From: an uncultured bacterium
Lineage (GTDB): Bacteria; Verrucomicrobiota; Verrucomicrobiia; Verrucomicrobiales; V1-33
Assembly (NCBI GenBank): GCA_903936775.1
Contig: CAIZWU010000018.1
Location: forward strand, 1-38,820
Length of the DNA: 38,820 nucleotides
Reading direction: 5' to 3'
In this document: positions 1 through 7,397 of the stretch, piece after piece
How positions within the stretch are numbered: position 1 is the stretch's first letter
Layout: each line of letters opens with the position of its first letter
Position numbers and translations under genes: made by a program
Notes under the pieces: generated by a model
What the model was told of the DNA's origin: nothing
Seen by the model: only the letters and a program-made list of their open reading frames with translations
Databases searched by the model: none

Positions 1-59
1 AGCAAGGCTTGGACGGCCCGGTCTGTCAGTTGGGAAGAAGGGGAGCCAGCGGAACTCAT
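1..59 (-). CDS. Second Ser/Thr protein kinase copy, 5' end only (runs off left edge)
   Basis: The minus strand starts with ATG at 57-59 and reads MSSAGSPSSQLTDRAVQALL, identical to the first residues of the kinase at 252-2873. Only about 19 codons are in the window, so no kinase motif can be seen here. By homology it should be a paralogous Pkn2-type membrane kinase lying outside the window. The same upstream bases are kept for only 76 bp, after which exonuclease III sequence follows; the divergent sigma factor gene found next to the other copy is missing. Because the sequence starts inside an exact 120-base repeat, an assembly edge effect cannot be excluded. Confidence 0.6.
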   Translation of the reverse strand, partial: MSSAGSPSSQLTDRAVQAL

Positions 60-136
60 GAAAAAAGGCTCATTATGGCCCGAAACCCCGCCCCGTGTCA
101 AAGTCTCTCACCGTCTGCAGCCTTGCCATCCGGGCC
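1..136. repeat. Left copy of duplicated kinase 5' end and upstream region
   Basis: Positions 1-136 match 2815-2950 with two mismatches, and the first 120 bases are identical. The repeat covers the first codons of a kinase gene (minus strand) and about 76 bases of its upstream region. It is one arm of a tandem duplication; see also 135-273 and 4346-4484. Confidence 0.95.
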
Positions 137-255
137 GGGTCGATTTTGGTTTCCTGGAGCAGCAGGAAGTCAGGTTGCCCGGCGTTGGCAAAATCAGGGA
201 AATCCTTGCCCATGACGGAGTGGAGGCCATTGACGTTCCAGGGGATCAGTTTCAT
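73..255 (-). pseudogene. Truncated exonuclease III fragment (xth remnant)
   Basis: ATG at 253-255 opens a 60-residue frame. Its first 39 or so residues (MKLIPWNVNGLHSVMGK...LLLQETKIDP) match the start of the intact exonuclease III at 3693-4466. The frame then runs into duplicated kinase upstream DNA (ending RDFDTGRGFGP). The fragment keeps the Asn7 and Glu35 equivalents but lacks every later catalytic residue of the AP-endonuclease fold (Tyr, Asp-x-Asn, Asp-His), so it cannot be functional. Its start codon overlaps the stop of the kinase at 252-2873 (ATGA). Identity to the intact copy is about 93% over 139 bases, with several non-conservative changes such as R12 to H, as expected of a decaying copy. 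Confidence 0.85.
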
Positions 256-273
256 GGGTCCATCCGGGCGCGG
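135..273. repeat. Duplicated exonuclease III 5' region (left copy)
   Basis: Positions 135-273 align with 4346-4484 (about 10 differences in 139 bases). Homology stops at 273, just where a GCC/CGG triplet run begins. That makes 273/274 the likely junction of a tandem duplication whose unit is roughly 274-4484. Confidence 0.9.
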
Positions 274-2873
274 GCGGCGGCGGCGGCGGCGGCCTCCTGC
301 CATAGGGACAGGGCCGCCGGCGGCTGGGCCTCTGGCTGGGCCAGCTGCCAGGCGGCCCAGGTTTCCAAGCCGAATCCGGCGACCCCGCCGAGATAGTCGA
401 GATCCGTCCGGGCGGTGGGGCCATCCATTTCCGGTTGAGGCCACATCTCGGAAATGAGGGCGATGGCTTCCTCCCAACGGCGCTGCTTCATGCGGATGCG
501 CCACATGGGTTCCAGGTTGATGGTCCGGCTCCGGTAGTTGGCAAGGCGTTCCTCGCGCAGTTCGTGGCATTCCCGGTAGCATTGATAGGATTGCTCCAGC
601 TGCCCGGCCGCTTGGTGGACCCTGGCTTCGCAGGTAATGGCCTTTACAAGCATGGCATGTTGTCCCTGCGCTGTGGCATGGCGCCGGGCTTCCCGGGCGT
701 GCCCGATGGCCTCCCCGTGCCGCCCGGCAGCGCTTTCCGCCATGGCAAGGGCCCGCAGGCAATCACCCGCATCGGAACGGTCGGGATTGCCCTCCCCGGG
801 GACTCCGCGTGCGAGGACAAGATCCAAGGCTTCCCGGGCGTGGCCGATGGCGGAATCATGCTGCCCGGCATCACTTTCGCATTTGCTCAACGAGATGAGT
901 AACGGAACCGGGTCCGTGTTCTCCCTTGGCGCCATTTTCCGACTGCTGGCGATCCGCTCCCGGAGCAGTCCGGCGGCCCGGGCATGATCACCCTGGCGCT
1001 GCAGGATTTCGATCAGCCGGTTGAAGACGGCGGCGTGGATCCGTCCGTTGGAGGAACGCCGGCATTGCAGCAGCGTCTGCTCCGCTGCTGGGGTGTCCCC
1101 CGTCTCCGCAAGGGCGGCGGAGTGAGAGAACTGCTGATAGAAAAGGTCTTTTCCATTTAGTTTGAAAAGGTCAGCCATGGCCATGGTCTCTTTGGAAAGC
1201 GCCAGGGCCTTGCGGCCTGCTTCGAGCTTCAGCAGGACCCGGACCCGCTCCCGCTGCACCTCAAACCAGAAAGGGCTGCCCTGCCTTCCTACGGACTCGA
1301 CCCGTTCCAGGAGGGTCTCCAGCCGTGGGGGGGCCTCGGTGCGGGATCCCTGGTCTGCCAGGAGTTTCAAGTATTTCAGCTCCGCTTCCATCGCCTCGGC
1401 ACTGGCTGGTCCCTGCGCCCTGGCCAGCACGGCGGCCCGGGTTTCCATCAGATTGAGGGAGCTTTTCCAATCCCCCATGGTGGAATACAGGGCTGAAACC
1501 TCTTGGAGGAGCATGCTCTGCAGTTCCGGATCAAAGGCGAGTTCCTGGAGCGGCCCGGCGTTGCGGTCGAGGGCCCGGTGCAGCGCTTCCGGATTGCGCC
1601 CACGGTCGATTTCCTCGGCCGCATCGTTCAGCAGGCCAGTTAGGAAATCCGCGGTCTGGCGGGCGCGGGTCTCGGCTTGCACCGCGCGCGCAGTCTGGTC
1701 TTCGGCGGCAATTTGTGCCTTTTTCGCCTCCACTGCTTGCCAGCTGGCGACCACCGCCCCGCCGATCAGGGCGGCGACACTCACCACGGCGGCGGCAAAG
1801 CCCAGCCGGTTCCGGCGGATCCAGCGTGCCGTCAGATAAGTCGTTGAGGGCGGGCGGGCGGTGACAGGTTTGTGGTCGAGAAACCGCTGGAGATCCGCGC
1901 AAAATCCGGCGGCGGAGGGATACCGTCGGGCAGGGTCCTTTTCCAAGGCCCGCAAAACGATCCAGTCCAGATCCGCCGGCAGCCGGAGCCCAGCGGCCTC
2001 AACATTCCCGGAGCCCGCGGAGGCGGGGTGTTCCCTGGCCAGACTGGAGGGCCGTGGTGGATTGACTTCACAAATCATGCGGCGCAACTCCACCTGGCTT
2101 TTTCCTGCCTGGGTCATCACCGCGAAAGGAGGCTGCCCCGTCAGCAGTTCATACAGCAGCACGCCCAGAGCATAGATATCGCTCCGCGTATCCACCTGTC
2201 CGGTCTCGGAAACCTGCTCGGGCGACATGTAAAGCGGTGTTCCCACCGCCATGCCGGCATGGGTCATCATGGAAAAATCCGCGAGCCGCCGCGTGGTGAT
2301 GGCTTTGGCGATGCCGAAGTCGATGATCTTGGGCACCGGCGCGCCGTCCACGTCGGTGACGAGGAGATTGTTCGGCTTCAAGTCCCGGTGGATCACCCCC
2401 TTCTGGTGGGCATGGTGCACTCCCCGGCAGACGGCCATAAAAAGCAGCAGACGATTCCGCAGCGGCAAGTGGCGCAATTGGCAGTAGAGGGTGATGGGGT
2501 CCCCCTTGACCAGTTCCATGACAAAATACGGACGCCCGTCCTCGGACATGCCGGCATCCAGCATGGAGGCGATATTCGGGTGTTCCATGCCGGCCAGCAC
2601 CTGGCGCTCCTGCTCGAAGCGGGCCAGCACCTCCCGGCTGTCCATCCCCAGTTTGATCATCTTGAGCGCCACTTCCCGTTCCACCGGCCGGGACTGCAGC
2701 GCTTGCCAAACCACGCCGAAACCGCCCTCCCCCAGCTTGGCCACCAATTGGTAGGGACCGAGAACATCCCCCGGCGCATCCTGCCCGGCCTCGCAGGGCA
2801 CCAGGACATCCTGCAGCAAGGCTTGGACGGCCCGGTCTGTCAGTTGGGAAGAAGGGGAGCCAGCGGAACTCAT
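252..2873 (-). CDS. Membrane Ser/Thr protein kinase with C-terminal helical (TPR-like) sensor region
   Basis: 873 residues from ATG at 2871-2873; a GTG-region extension upstream adds 14 residues but the duplicated copy supports the same ATG. The kinase domain spans residues 41-335: glycine loop LGEGGFGVVW (47-56), Lys71 in VALKM, HRDLKPNN (162-169), DFG (185-187), GTPLYMSPEQ (211-220). All catalytic residues are intact. One membrane helix (about 358-377) follows, then some 480 residues of alpha-helical repeats resembling TPRs, ending in a poly-alanine stretch. The topology is a cytoplasmic kinase with an external repeat domain, as in Pkn2/PknB-like kinases of Verrucomicrobia and Planctomycetes. 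It is divergent from an ECF sigma factor 106 bp away, and a regulatory partnership is inferred. The last few residues (RARMDP) are encoded by exonuclease III flanking DNA, so the C-terminus looks chimeric. Confidence 0.93.
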   Translation of the reverse strand: MSSAGSPSSQLTDRAVQALLQDVLVPCEAGQDAPGDVLGPYQLVAKLGEGGFGVVWQALQSRPVEREVALKMIKLGMDSREVLARFEQERQVLAGMEHPNIASMLDAGMSEDGRPYFVMELVKGDPITLYCQLRHLPLRNRLLLFMAVCRGVHHAHQKGVIHRDLKPNNLLVTDVDGAPVPKIIDFGIAKAITTRRLADFSMMTHAGMAVGTPLYMSPEQVSETGQVDTRSDIYALGVLLYELLTGQPPFAVMTQAGKSQVELRRMICEVNPPRPSSLAREHPASAGSGNVEAAGLRLPADLDWIVLRALEKDPARRYPSAAGFCADLQRFLDHKPVTARPPSTTYLTARWIRRNRLGFAAAVVSVAALIGGAVVASWQAVEAKKAQIAAEDQTARAVQAETRARQTADFLTGLLNDAAEEIDRGRNPEALHRALDRNAGPLQELAFDPELQSMLLQEVSALYSTMGDWKSSLNLMETRAAVLARAQGPASAEAMEAELKYLKLLADQGSRTEAPPRLETLLERVESVGRQGSPFWFEVQRERVRVLLKLEAGRKALALSKETMAMADLFKLNGKDLFYQQFSHSAALAETGDTPAAEQTLLQCRRSSNGRIHAAVFNRLIEILQRQGDHARAAGLLRERIASSRKMAPRENTDPVPLLISLSKCESDAGQHDSAIGHAREALDLVLARGVPGEGNPDRSDAGDCLRALAMAESAAGRHGEAIGHAREARRHATAQGQHAMLVKAITCEARVHQAAGQLEQSYQCYRECHELREERLANYRSRTINLEPMWRIRMKQRRWEEAIALISEMWPQPEMDGPTARTDLDYLGGVAGFGLETWAAWQLAQPEAQPPAALSLWQEAAAAAAARARMDP
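272..293. repeat. CGG/GCC triplet run
   Basis: About seven consecutive CGG triplets encode the poly-alanine end of the kinase on the minus strand. The run sits directly at the inferred duplication junction (273/274) and could have promoted slippage or recombination. Its length may vary between strains. Confidence 0.8.
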
Positions 2874-2950
2874 GAAAAAAGGCTCATTATGGCCCGAAAC
2901 CCCGCCCCGTGTCAAAGTCTCTCACCGTCTGCAGGCTTGCCATCCAGGCC
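2815..2950. repeat. Right copy of duplicated kinase 5' end and upstream region
   Basis: This is the partner of 1-136 (two mismatches in 136 bases). It covers the kinase start codon at 2871-2873 and most of the divergent control region toward the sigma factor. Confidence 0.95.
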
Positions 2951-2979
2951 AAGGTGTGGTCACCCTTTGCCCCCGCTCG
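2874..2979. promoter_or_regulatory. Divergent control region, kinase / ECF sigma factor
   Basis: These 106 bases separate the two divergent start codons (kinase at 2873 minus, sigma factor at 2980 plus), so both promoters must lie here or within the genes. I see no clear -35/-10 pair. The left 76 bases are preserved in the duplicated copy, which hints that kinase expression elements lie in that part. Confidence 0.5.
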
Positions 2980-3675
2980 ATGAATCCTCAATTTTACACT
3001 ACGTGCTGGACTGTCGTCATCGATTCCGCCAAATCCAATCCCGCCGAAAGCCGCCCTGCCCTGGAGGCTCTCTGCCGCACTTATTGGGCTCCCCTCTATG
3101 CCTACGCCGTCAGTTCGGGCAAAAGCCATGAGGATGCCGAGGATATCACCCAGGCTTTCTTCGGGCACCTGCTCGAAAAAAATCTGCCCGGCAGTGCCGA
3201 CCCGGGACTGGGGCGCTTCCGATCCTATCTGCTGGCCAGCCTGCGGTTTTTCATGATCGACTCTCACCGGCATGCCACCAGCCAAAGGCGCGGCGGTGCC
3301 AACCGGCCAGTTCCTCTCCGTGAGGCGGAATACCTCAGCACCGCAGGCGATTCGCCGGAAGCAGCTTATGATCGCAAATGGGCCCACATCCTCATTGGCA
3401 TCGCCCTCGACACCCTCGCCGCCGAACAGGACAAAGTGGGACATGGGGACCGGTTCGCCCTGATGCGCCCGATGCTGCTGGACCCCCAGGGGGGGGAGAG
3501 CGCCATGGCTGAACTGGTTGCCCGGTATGGCATGACGCCCGGCCATATCCGCACCACTCTCAGCCGCCTCCGGGCCCGCTTCCGCGAGATCGTCCGACAG
3601 GAAGTTTCCCGCCTCGTGGTGGATGCCTCCGAGATCGATGCTGAGATCGCCCATCTGCTGCGGGCCATGCAATGA
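2980..3675 (+). CDS. ECF-type RNA polymerase sigma factor (kinase-linked)
   Basis: 231 residues from ATG at 2980; a longer frame from 2872 exists but would run through the kinase start region. Sigma region 2 is at about residues 27-105: the helix EDAEDITQAFFGHLLEK (51-67) and GRFRSYLLASLRFFMID (78-94) are the signature of a PVC-type ECF group. Region 4 is at about 172-215, with the helix-turn-helix MAELVARYGMTPGHIRTTLS. ECF factors of this type are often encoded beside Ser/Thr kinases in Planctomycetes and Verrucomicrobia, and here the kinase is divergent at 106 bp. The gene converges on exonuclease III with a 17 bp gap. No anti-sigma factor is seen. This gene was lost from the duplicated copy at the left edge. 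Confidence 0.92.
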   Translation: MNPQFYTTCWTVVIDSAKSNPAESRPALEALCRTYWAPLYAYAVSSGKSHEDAEDITQAFFGHLLEKNLPGSADPGLGRFRSYLLASLRFFMIDSHRHATSQRRGGANRPVPLREAEYLSTAGDSPEAAYDRKWAHILIGIALDTLAAEQDKVGHGDRFALMRPMLLDPQGGESAMAELVARYGMTPGHIRTTLSRLRARFREIVRQEVSRLVVDASEIDAEIAHLLRAMQ

Positions 3676-3692
3676 CCGGTTTCCAGGAGCTC

Positions 3693-4466
3693 TCAAACCC
3701 CTGACAAAATCCGGGAATCCGTCTCCAGCGTCACCGGACAATGATCCGAGCCATGGATGTCCTGACGGATCACGCAATCAGTGAGGGCGGCGCGGATCCT
3801 CGGGGACGTGCACCAGTAATCGATCCGCCATCCCACATTGTTGGCGCGGGCATTGGCGCGGTAACTCCACCATGAGTATTTTTTCGGTGAAGGATCGAAC
3901 TCGCGGAAGGCGTCATGAAAGCCGGCTTCGAGGATTTTGCCGAAGCTTTCGCGTTCCTGGTCGGAAAAGCCGGGGTTGCAGCGGTTGGTTTTGGGATTGG
4001 CCAGATCGATTTCCTGGTGGGCCACATTGAGGTCGCCCGCCACCAGCACCGGTTTGTTCCGCTCCAGGGTCTGGATAAAAGCGAGGAAAGCGGCATCCCA
4101 GGCAAGACGGTAGGGCAGGCGGGCCAGTTCCGCCTGGGCGTTGGGCGTGTAGACGCAGACGATATAACAACCCGGGTATTCCAGGGTGACCACGCGGCCT
4201 TCGTTGTCATGCTCCGGGAGGCCGATGCCGTTCAGTACCGAGAGCGGCGCATGTTTGGTGAGGATGCCGGTACCGCTGTAGCCGGGTTTGGCGGCGCGGT
4301 TCCAGAACCGTTGATAGCCGGGGAGCCACCCGAAGTCGACGGTCTCCGGGTCGACTTTGGTTTCCTGGAGGAGCAGGAAGTCAGGTTGCTCGGCGTTGAC
4401 AAAATCGGGGAAACCCTTGCCCATGACGGAGCGGAGGCCATTGACGTTCCAGGTGATCAGTTTCAT
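3693..4466 (-). CDS. xth: Exodeoxyribonuclease III (AP endonuclease, ExoIII family)
   Basis: 257 residues from ATG at 4464-4466, the family's usual length (about 255-270). It removes nucleotides from 3' ends and cleaves DNA at abasic sites in base-excision repair. Active-site residues seen: Asn7 (TWNVNGLRS), Glu35 (LLLQETK), Tyr106 (VYTPNA), Asp145 and Asn147 (VAGDLNVAH), and Asp241-His242 (GSDHCPV). An upstream ATG would add 19 residues, but the duplicated fragment at 73-255 and the family start MKLITWNVNG favour this ATG. It is convergent with the ECF sigma factor. A truncated second copy lies near the left edge. Confidence 0.96.
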   Translation of the reverse strand: MKLITWNVNGLRSVMGKGFPDFVNAEQPDFLLLQETKVDPETVDFGWLPGYQRFWNRAAKPGYSGTGILTKHAPLSVLNGIGLPEHDNEGRVVTLEYPGCYIVCVYTPNAQAELARLPYRLAWDAAFLAFIQTLERNKPVLVAGDLNVAHQEIDLANPKTNRCNPGFSDQERESFGKILEAGFHDAFREFDPSPKKYSWWSYRANARANNVGWRIDYWCTSPRIRAALTDCVIRQDIHGSDHCPVTLETDSRILSGV

Positions 4467-4484
4467 GGGCCCATCCAGGCGCGG
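4346..4484. repeat. Exonuclease III 5' region (right copy of duplication)
   Basis: This is the partner of 135-273 (about 93% identity). It spans the start of the intact exonuclease III gene and 18 bases upstream. Homology ends at about 4484. Confidence 0.9.
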
Positions 4485-4679
4485 GGAGGGCGGGGATGCA
4501 AGGAGGGCGTGCCGCGCTGGCAATTTGGTTGCCGGGGTGGGCCTTGTCCATCCAGGTGCAGGAAAAAGGGCTCCATCCCGTGGATACGGCGGGACTTGGA
4601 TTCCTTGAGGGTCGCCGCCTTCCGCAAGGATAGGGGGAATCAGTGCATCCAGCCATCAGATCCGGGAGTTCGCCGGGGA

Positions 4680-4704
4680 AAATCAGGTTGCCCGCCGCTG
4701 ATTT
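4680..4704. promoter_or_regulatory. Inverted repeat, candidate operator of the yefM-yoeB pair
   Basis: AAATCAG (4680-4686) and CTGATTT (4698-4704) form a perfect 7-bp inverted repeat with an 11-base spacer. The downstream arm ends 20 bases before the antitoxin start codon. YefM-type antitoxins autoregulate through palindromes in this position. The assignment rests on placement only, because the half-site is not the E. coli sequence. Confidence 0.4.
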
Positions 4705-4724
4705 CTGGTCATGATGCTGTCCAG

Positions 4725-4982
4725 ATGAACGCGATTACTTATACCGCTGCCCGGGAGAATTTGGCTTCGACGATGGACCGGGTGTGTCAGGATCACGATC
4801 CGGTGATTATTACCCGGAACCGCAGCCAGGCGGTGGTGATGCTTTCTCTGGACGACTACGAGGCACTCCAGGAGACGGCCTTCCTGCTGAATAATCCCCG
4901 GAATGCCAAACGCATCATGAGCGCGGTCTCCCAACTCGACGCCGGAAAAGGAGTCGAACGCGAGATTGATCTGGAGGCATGA
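4725..4982 (+). CDS. yefM: YefM-type antitoxin (Phd/YefM family)
   Basis: 85 residues from ATG at 4725. The N-terminal MNAITYTAARENLASTMDRV matches the YefM start (M-A-I-x-Y-x-x-x-R-x-x-L), and PVIITRNRSQAVVMLSLDDYEAL is the family's core strand-helix. The N-terminal half binds operator DNA and the C-terminal tail wraps and inhibits the toxin. The stop overlaps the toxin start by 4 bases (ATGA), so translation is coupled. There is no Shine-Dalgarno sequence before the start. Confidence 0.93.
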   Translation: MNAITYTAARENLASTMDRVCQDHDPVIITRNRSQAVVMLSLDDYEALQETAFLLNNPRNAKRIMSAVSQLDAGKGVEREIDLEA

Positions 4983-5239
4983 AGCGCACGCTCATTTTTG
5001 CCGACGAAGCGTGGGAGGATTACTTGTCTTGGCAGGACACGGACCGCTCCATGTTGCGGCGCATCAACCAACTCATCAAGGATGTCCGGCGAAGTCCCTA
5101 TGAAGGGATCGGCAAACCGGAGCCGTTGAAACATCAGTTGGCCGGATGGTGGTCCCGGCGGAGCGACTCCCAGCACCGCATGATCTATCGGGTAACAGAA
5201 CACTCCATCGAAATCGCCCATTTGCGCCATCACTATTGA
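4979..5239 (+). CDS. yoeB: YoeB-type mRNA interferase toxin
   Basis: 86 residues, close to E. coli YoeB (84). YoeB binds the ribosomal A site and cleaves mRNA during translation. The conserved block GIGKPEPLKHQLAGWWSRR (residues 44-61) and the C-terminal HHY are present. By alignment the catalytic residues are Glu48, Arg67, His85 and Tyr86, all intact, so the toxin should be active. It is coupled to the upstream antitoxin by a 4-base overlap. Confidence 0.95.
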   Translation: MKRTLIFADEAWEDYLSWQDTDRSMLRRINQLIKDVRRSPYEGIGKPEPLKHQLAGWWSRRSDSQHRMIYRVTEHSIEIAHLRHHY

Positions 5240-5593
5240 ACCCCGGCATGGCCGAGCTCCGGCGCCATTCGAAGGCAATGCCCAGCTTGACGCGGAAGGT
5301 GCGAAGCAGGAGGCGGCGAGGTTAAGGCGGAATTATTACTTATAGTGTGACCATGTAGATCGATGCGGTGGTTGGGGTTGGTGTTTTACCAAATCCGACG
5401 GCGGGCTGGTTTGAGAGTAGTCTCCACCCCCACCCCGTTGCCGGCCGGCTTCACTTCGGCCACTTGCTAAATCGACCATTTCACTCTGACCGCCAATCCG
5501 TTCCCGGAACCTGCCGCCATCGGTAGTGGAGATGGACTGGGGGATTCCCCTGCGCCGTTTCGTGGAGCAGGGCTTGGTTTTCGCGCGCAAACG
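5240..5593. other. Gene-poor stretch before an orphan terminator
   Basis: I find no convincing protein-coding frame between yoeB and 5696. A TATAGT hexamer at about 5340-5345 in an AT-rich patch could be a -10 element, and a strong plus-strand terminator lies at 5594. A short untranslated transcript between them is possible but unproven. Confidence 0.35.
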
Positions 5594-5627
5594 GCCCCGG
5601 TGCGGCACTGCCGCGCTGGGGCTTTTT
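5594..5627 (+). terminator. Rho-independent terminator without an obvious gene
   Basis: GCCCCGGTGCGGCA pairs with TGCCGCGCTGGGGC (about 14 bp with one or two G-U or mismatched positions) and is followed by six T residues. The nearest plus-strand gene, yoeB, ends 355 bases upstream, so the terminator may serve an unannotated RNA or a long yoeB trailer. Confidence 0.75.
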
Positions 5628-5696
5628 TGGATTTCGTCCATGATCGCTTTCCTGAAACTCCGCCCCGATTAAGTTGTCCTTCATTATCTGGATGAC

Positions 5697-7397
5697 TTGA
5701 CGCCTCGGGCCGGGGTCGCCATAAGGATAAAACTGACATTGGAATCCCCTCTTACCCATCCCGCCGTGAATGCCTCCGCCTATTCATCCCTTGCCAAGGC
5801 CTGCTTGGTGCTGGCCGCCGCTGCCGCCGTCCCCGCAATACCGGCTGCCGAAGATATTCTGATCGATAACTACACGGATCCTGCCGCCGTAGCGGGCACG
5901 GCCCGATGGTGGGGAAATGCGGTCCAGACCTATGAACATGATGCCACCCAGGATGCCGATGGCGATGCCGCGTCTGGAGCCCTCAAGGTGACCGTGCAGT
6001 ATGATATTGCGGCGTATGCCGGAGAAAACCAGTTTTCTGCCCGTCGGCAAATTTTGCCCAGCGCGGTGATTGATGGATCACAGTATGCGCGGCTGGAATT
6101 TGACCTTAAATACGCCGCCAGCAGTGTGGCCCAGGGAACCTCTGGAACCTATGGAAATCTGGAGGTGGGAATCGGCCACAATGACTGGTCTCAGGCGTAT
6201 TTCGGAACGGTGCAGACCCCAGTCGGGCAAAATGACTGGCAGCACATCGTCCTGACCGTCAATCAGAATAATCCCAAGCTCAACCAGTTGCGGGATTTCC
6301 ACTTCAAGCAGTGGTCCGGCGGGGCGGGCGACGGTATGACCGGCACCCAGATGTTCTGGATTGATAACGTCAAGCTGATTGCAATTCCGTCCACCGAGCC
6401 CCCGCCTCCGCCCCCCATCGTGACGGTGGAGCCGGCCAAACCGGGCCTGAATATGATCTCGTCCGGCGGGGGGCAGTATGACCGGCAGACGGTGCGCAGC
6501 AGCCTGCCGGAATACACTTGGGTCGGGGCCACCGGACCGGTGACGTATGCCCTGACCATTGCCGACTATCCCAGCCAGGCGGGCTACCAGACGGTGATCT
6601 ATCTCGTGCCGGGCAGCGGATTGGATGCCGGAATGAATTATCCCGACTGGGCCCAGGCCAAGTGTGCCTTGGCTTTCATCAACAATAATGCCGACGGTTC
6701 CGGCAACATGCGGTTTGCCTACAAAAACGATGTGGCCAACAGCAATGGGTATGCCGGTCACGGCTACTGGGACAATGATAACCCGGCAGATCTCTACGAC
6801 GGGATCACCGGGGCGGGACCCGTGGGCACCGGAAAAGGCGGCACCCTCGCCTATGTGAACAGCACCACCATCCGCGGCACTTGGAGCATCACCTTCACCA
6901 GCAATACCAATGTGACCATCACCGCCCCGGATGGACAGACCAGCAGTGGTAGTCTGCCCAACGAAACCACGGCCCAGCTCTTCGGGGGACCGCTGTATGC
7001 CTATTTCGGCACCGTGCCCCAGACCACGGACAATGTAGGGCTCGGCGCCGTCTTTTCTCGGATCAAAATCACGGGAGCCGGCGCTCCCCTCGACGAGGAT
7101 TTTTCCACGATTCCCTTCAACCCGGCTTTGGAGAAGTCCGCCTCCAACGCCTCGGGCGTGGTCCAGGTTACCGGACCGGATACTCCCTTCTGGCTGACGT
7201 GGACCCTGCCGGCGGTCGGATATCTGCCCCGCCAAAGTCCCTCTCTGGGGGAAGACGTCCTGAGCCCGTGGACAAACATCCCGACAGACAACGTCTTAAC
7301 CGCCCGAGGCCGCCAGTGGAAGCTGATGGAAACTGCTCAACTGCTGGATCCTTCGCGGAATTTCTTCCAGCTGATCAAGCCCGCAGTTGCGCCTTGA
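5697..7397 (+). CDS. Secreted modular protein with beta-sandwich-like domains, function unknown
   Basis: 566 residues from ATG at 5697. TTG at 5739 (preceded by AAGGA) or GTG at 5766 are credible alternatives that place the signal peptide (SSLAKACLVLAAAAAVPAIPAA) closer to the start. After cleavage near AA-ED, the first domain (to about residue 232, ending WIDNVKLIA) looks like a jelly-roll carbohydrate-binding fold. A proline hinge (EPPPPPP) then leads to a second beta-rich domain rich in Asn, Gly and Tyr. The C-terminus (SPWTNIP ... RNFFQLIKP) resembles the 'W ... F-x-L' tail common in verrucomicrobial exported proteins, also present at 16208-17095. No catalytic motif was recognised. Polysaccharide binding is an inference. 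Confidence 0.8.
   Translation: MTPRAGVAIRIKLTLESPLTHPAVNASAYSSLAKACLVLAAAAAVPAIPAAEDILIDNYTDPAAVAGTARWWGNAVQTYEHDATQDADGDAASGALKVTVQYDIAAYAGENQFSARRQILPSAVIDGSQYARLEFDLKYAASSVAQGTSGTYGNLEVGIGHNDWSQAYFGTVQTPVGQNDWQHIVLTVNQNNPKLNQLRDFHFKQWSGGAGDGMTGTQMFWIDNVKLIAIPSTEPPPPPPIVTVEPAKPGLNMISSGGGQYDRQTVRSSLPEYTWVGATGPVTYALTIADYPSQAGYQTVIYLVPGSGLDAGMNYPDWAQAKCALAFINNNADGSGNMRFAYKNDVANSNGYAGHGYWDNDNPADLYDGITGAGPVGTGKGGTLAYVNSTTIRGTWSITFTSNTNVTITAPDGQTSSGSLPNETTAQLFGGPLYAYFGTVPQTTDNVGLGAVFSRIKITGAGAPLDEDFSTIPFNPALEKSASNASGVVQVTGPDTPFWLTWTLPAVGYLPRQSPSLGEDVLSPWTNIPTDNVLTARGRQWKLMETAQLLDPSRNFFQLIKPAVAP

Noticed and set aside
2872..2979. N-terminal extension of the sigma factor from ATG 2872
   Set aside because: It would overlap the kinase start and adds a Pro/Arg-rich segment not found in ECF factors; ATG at 2980 fits the family.
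1872..3131. Long plus-strand frame across the kinase gene
   Set aside because: Antisense shadow of the kinase domain; no recognisable domain or start context.
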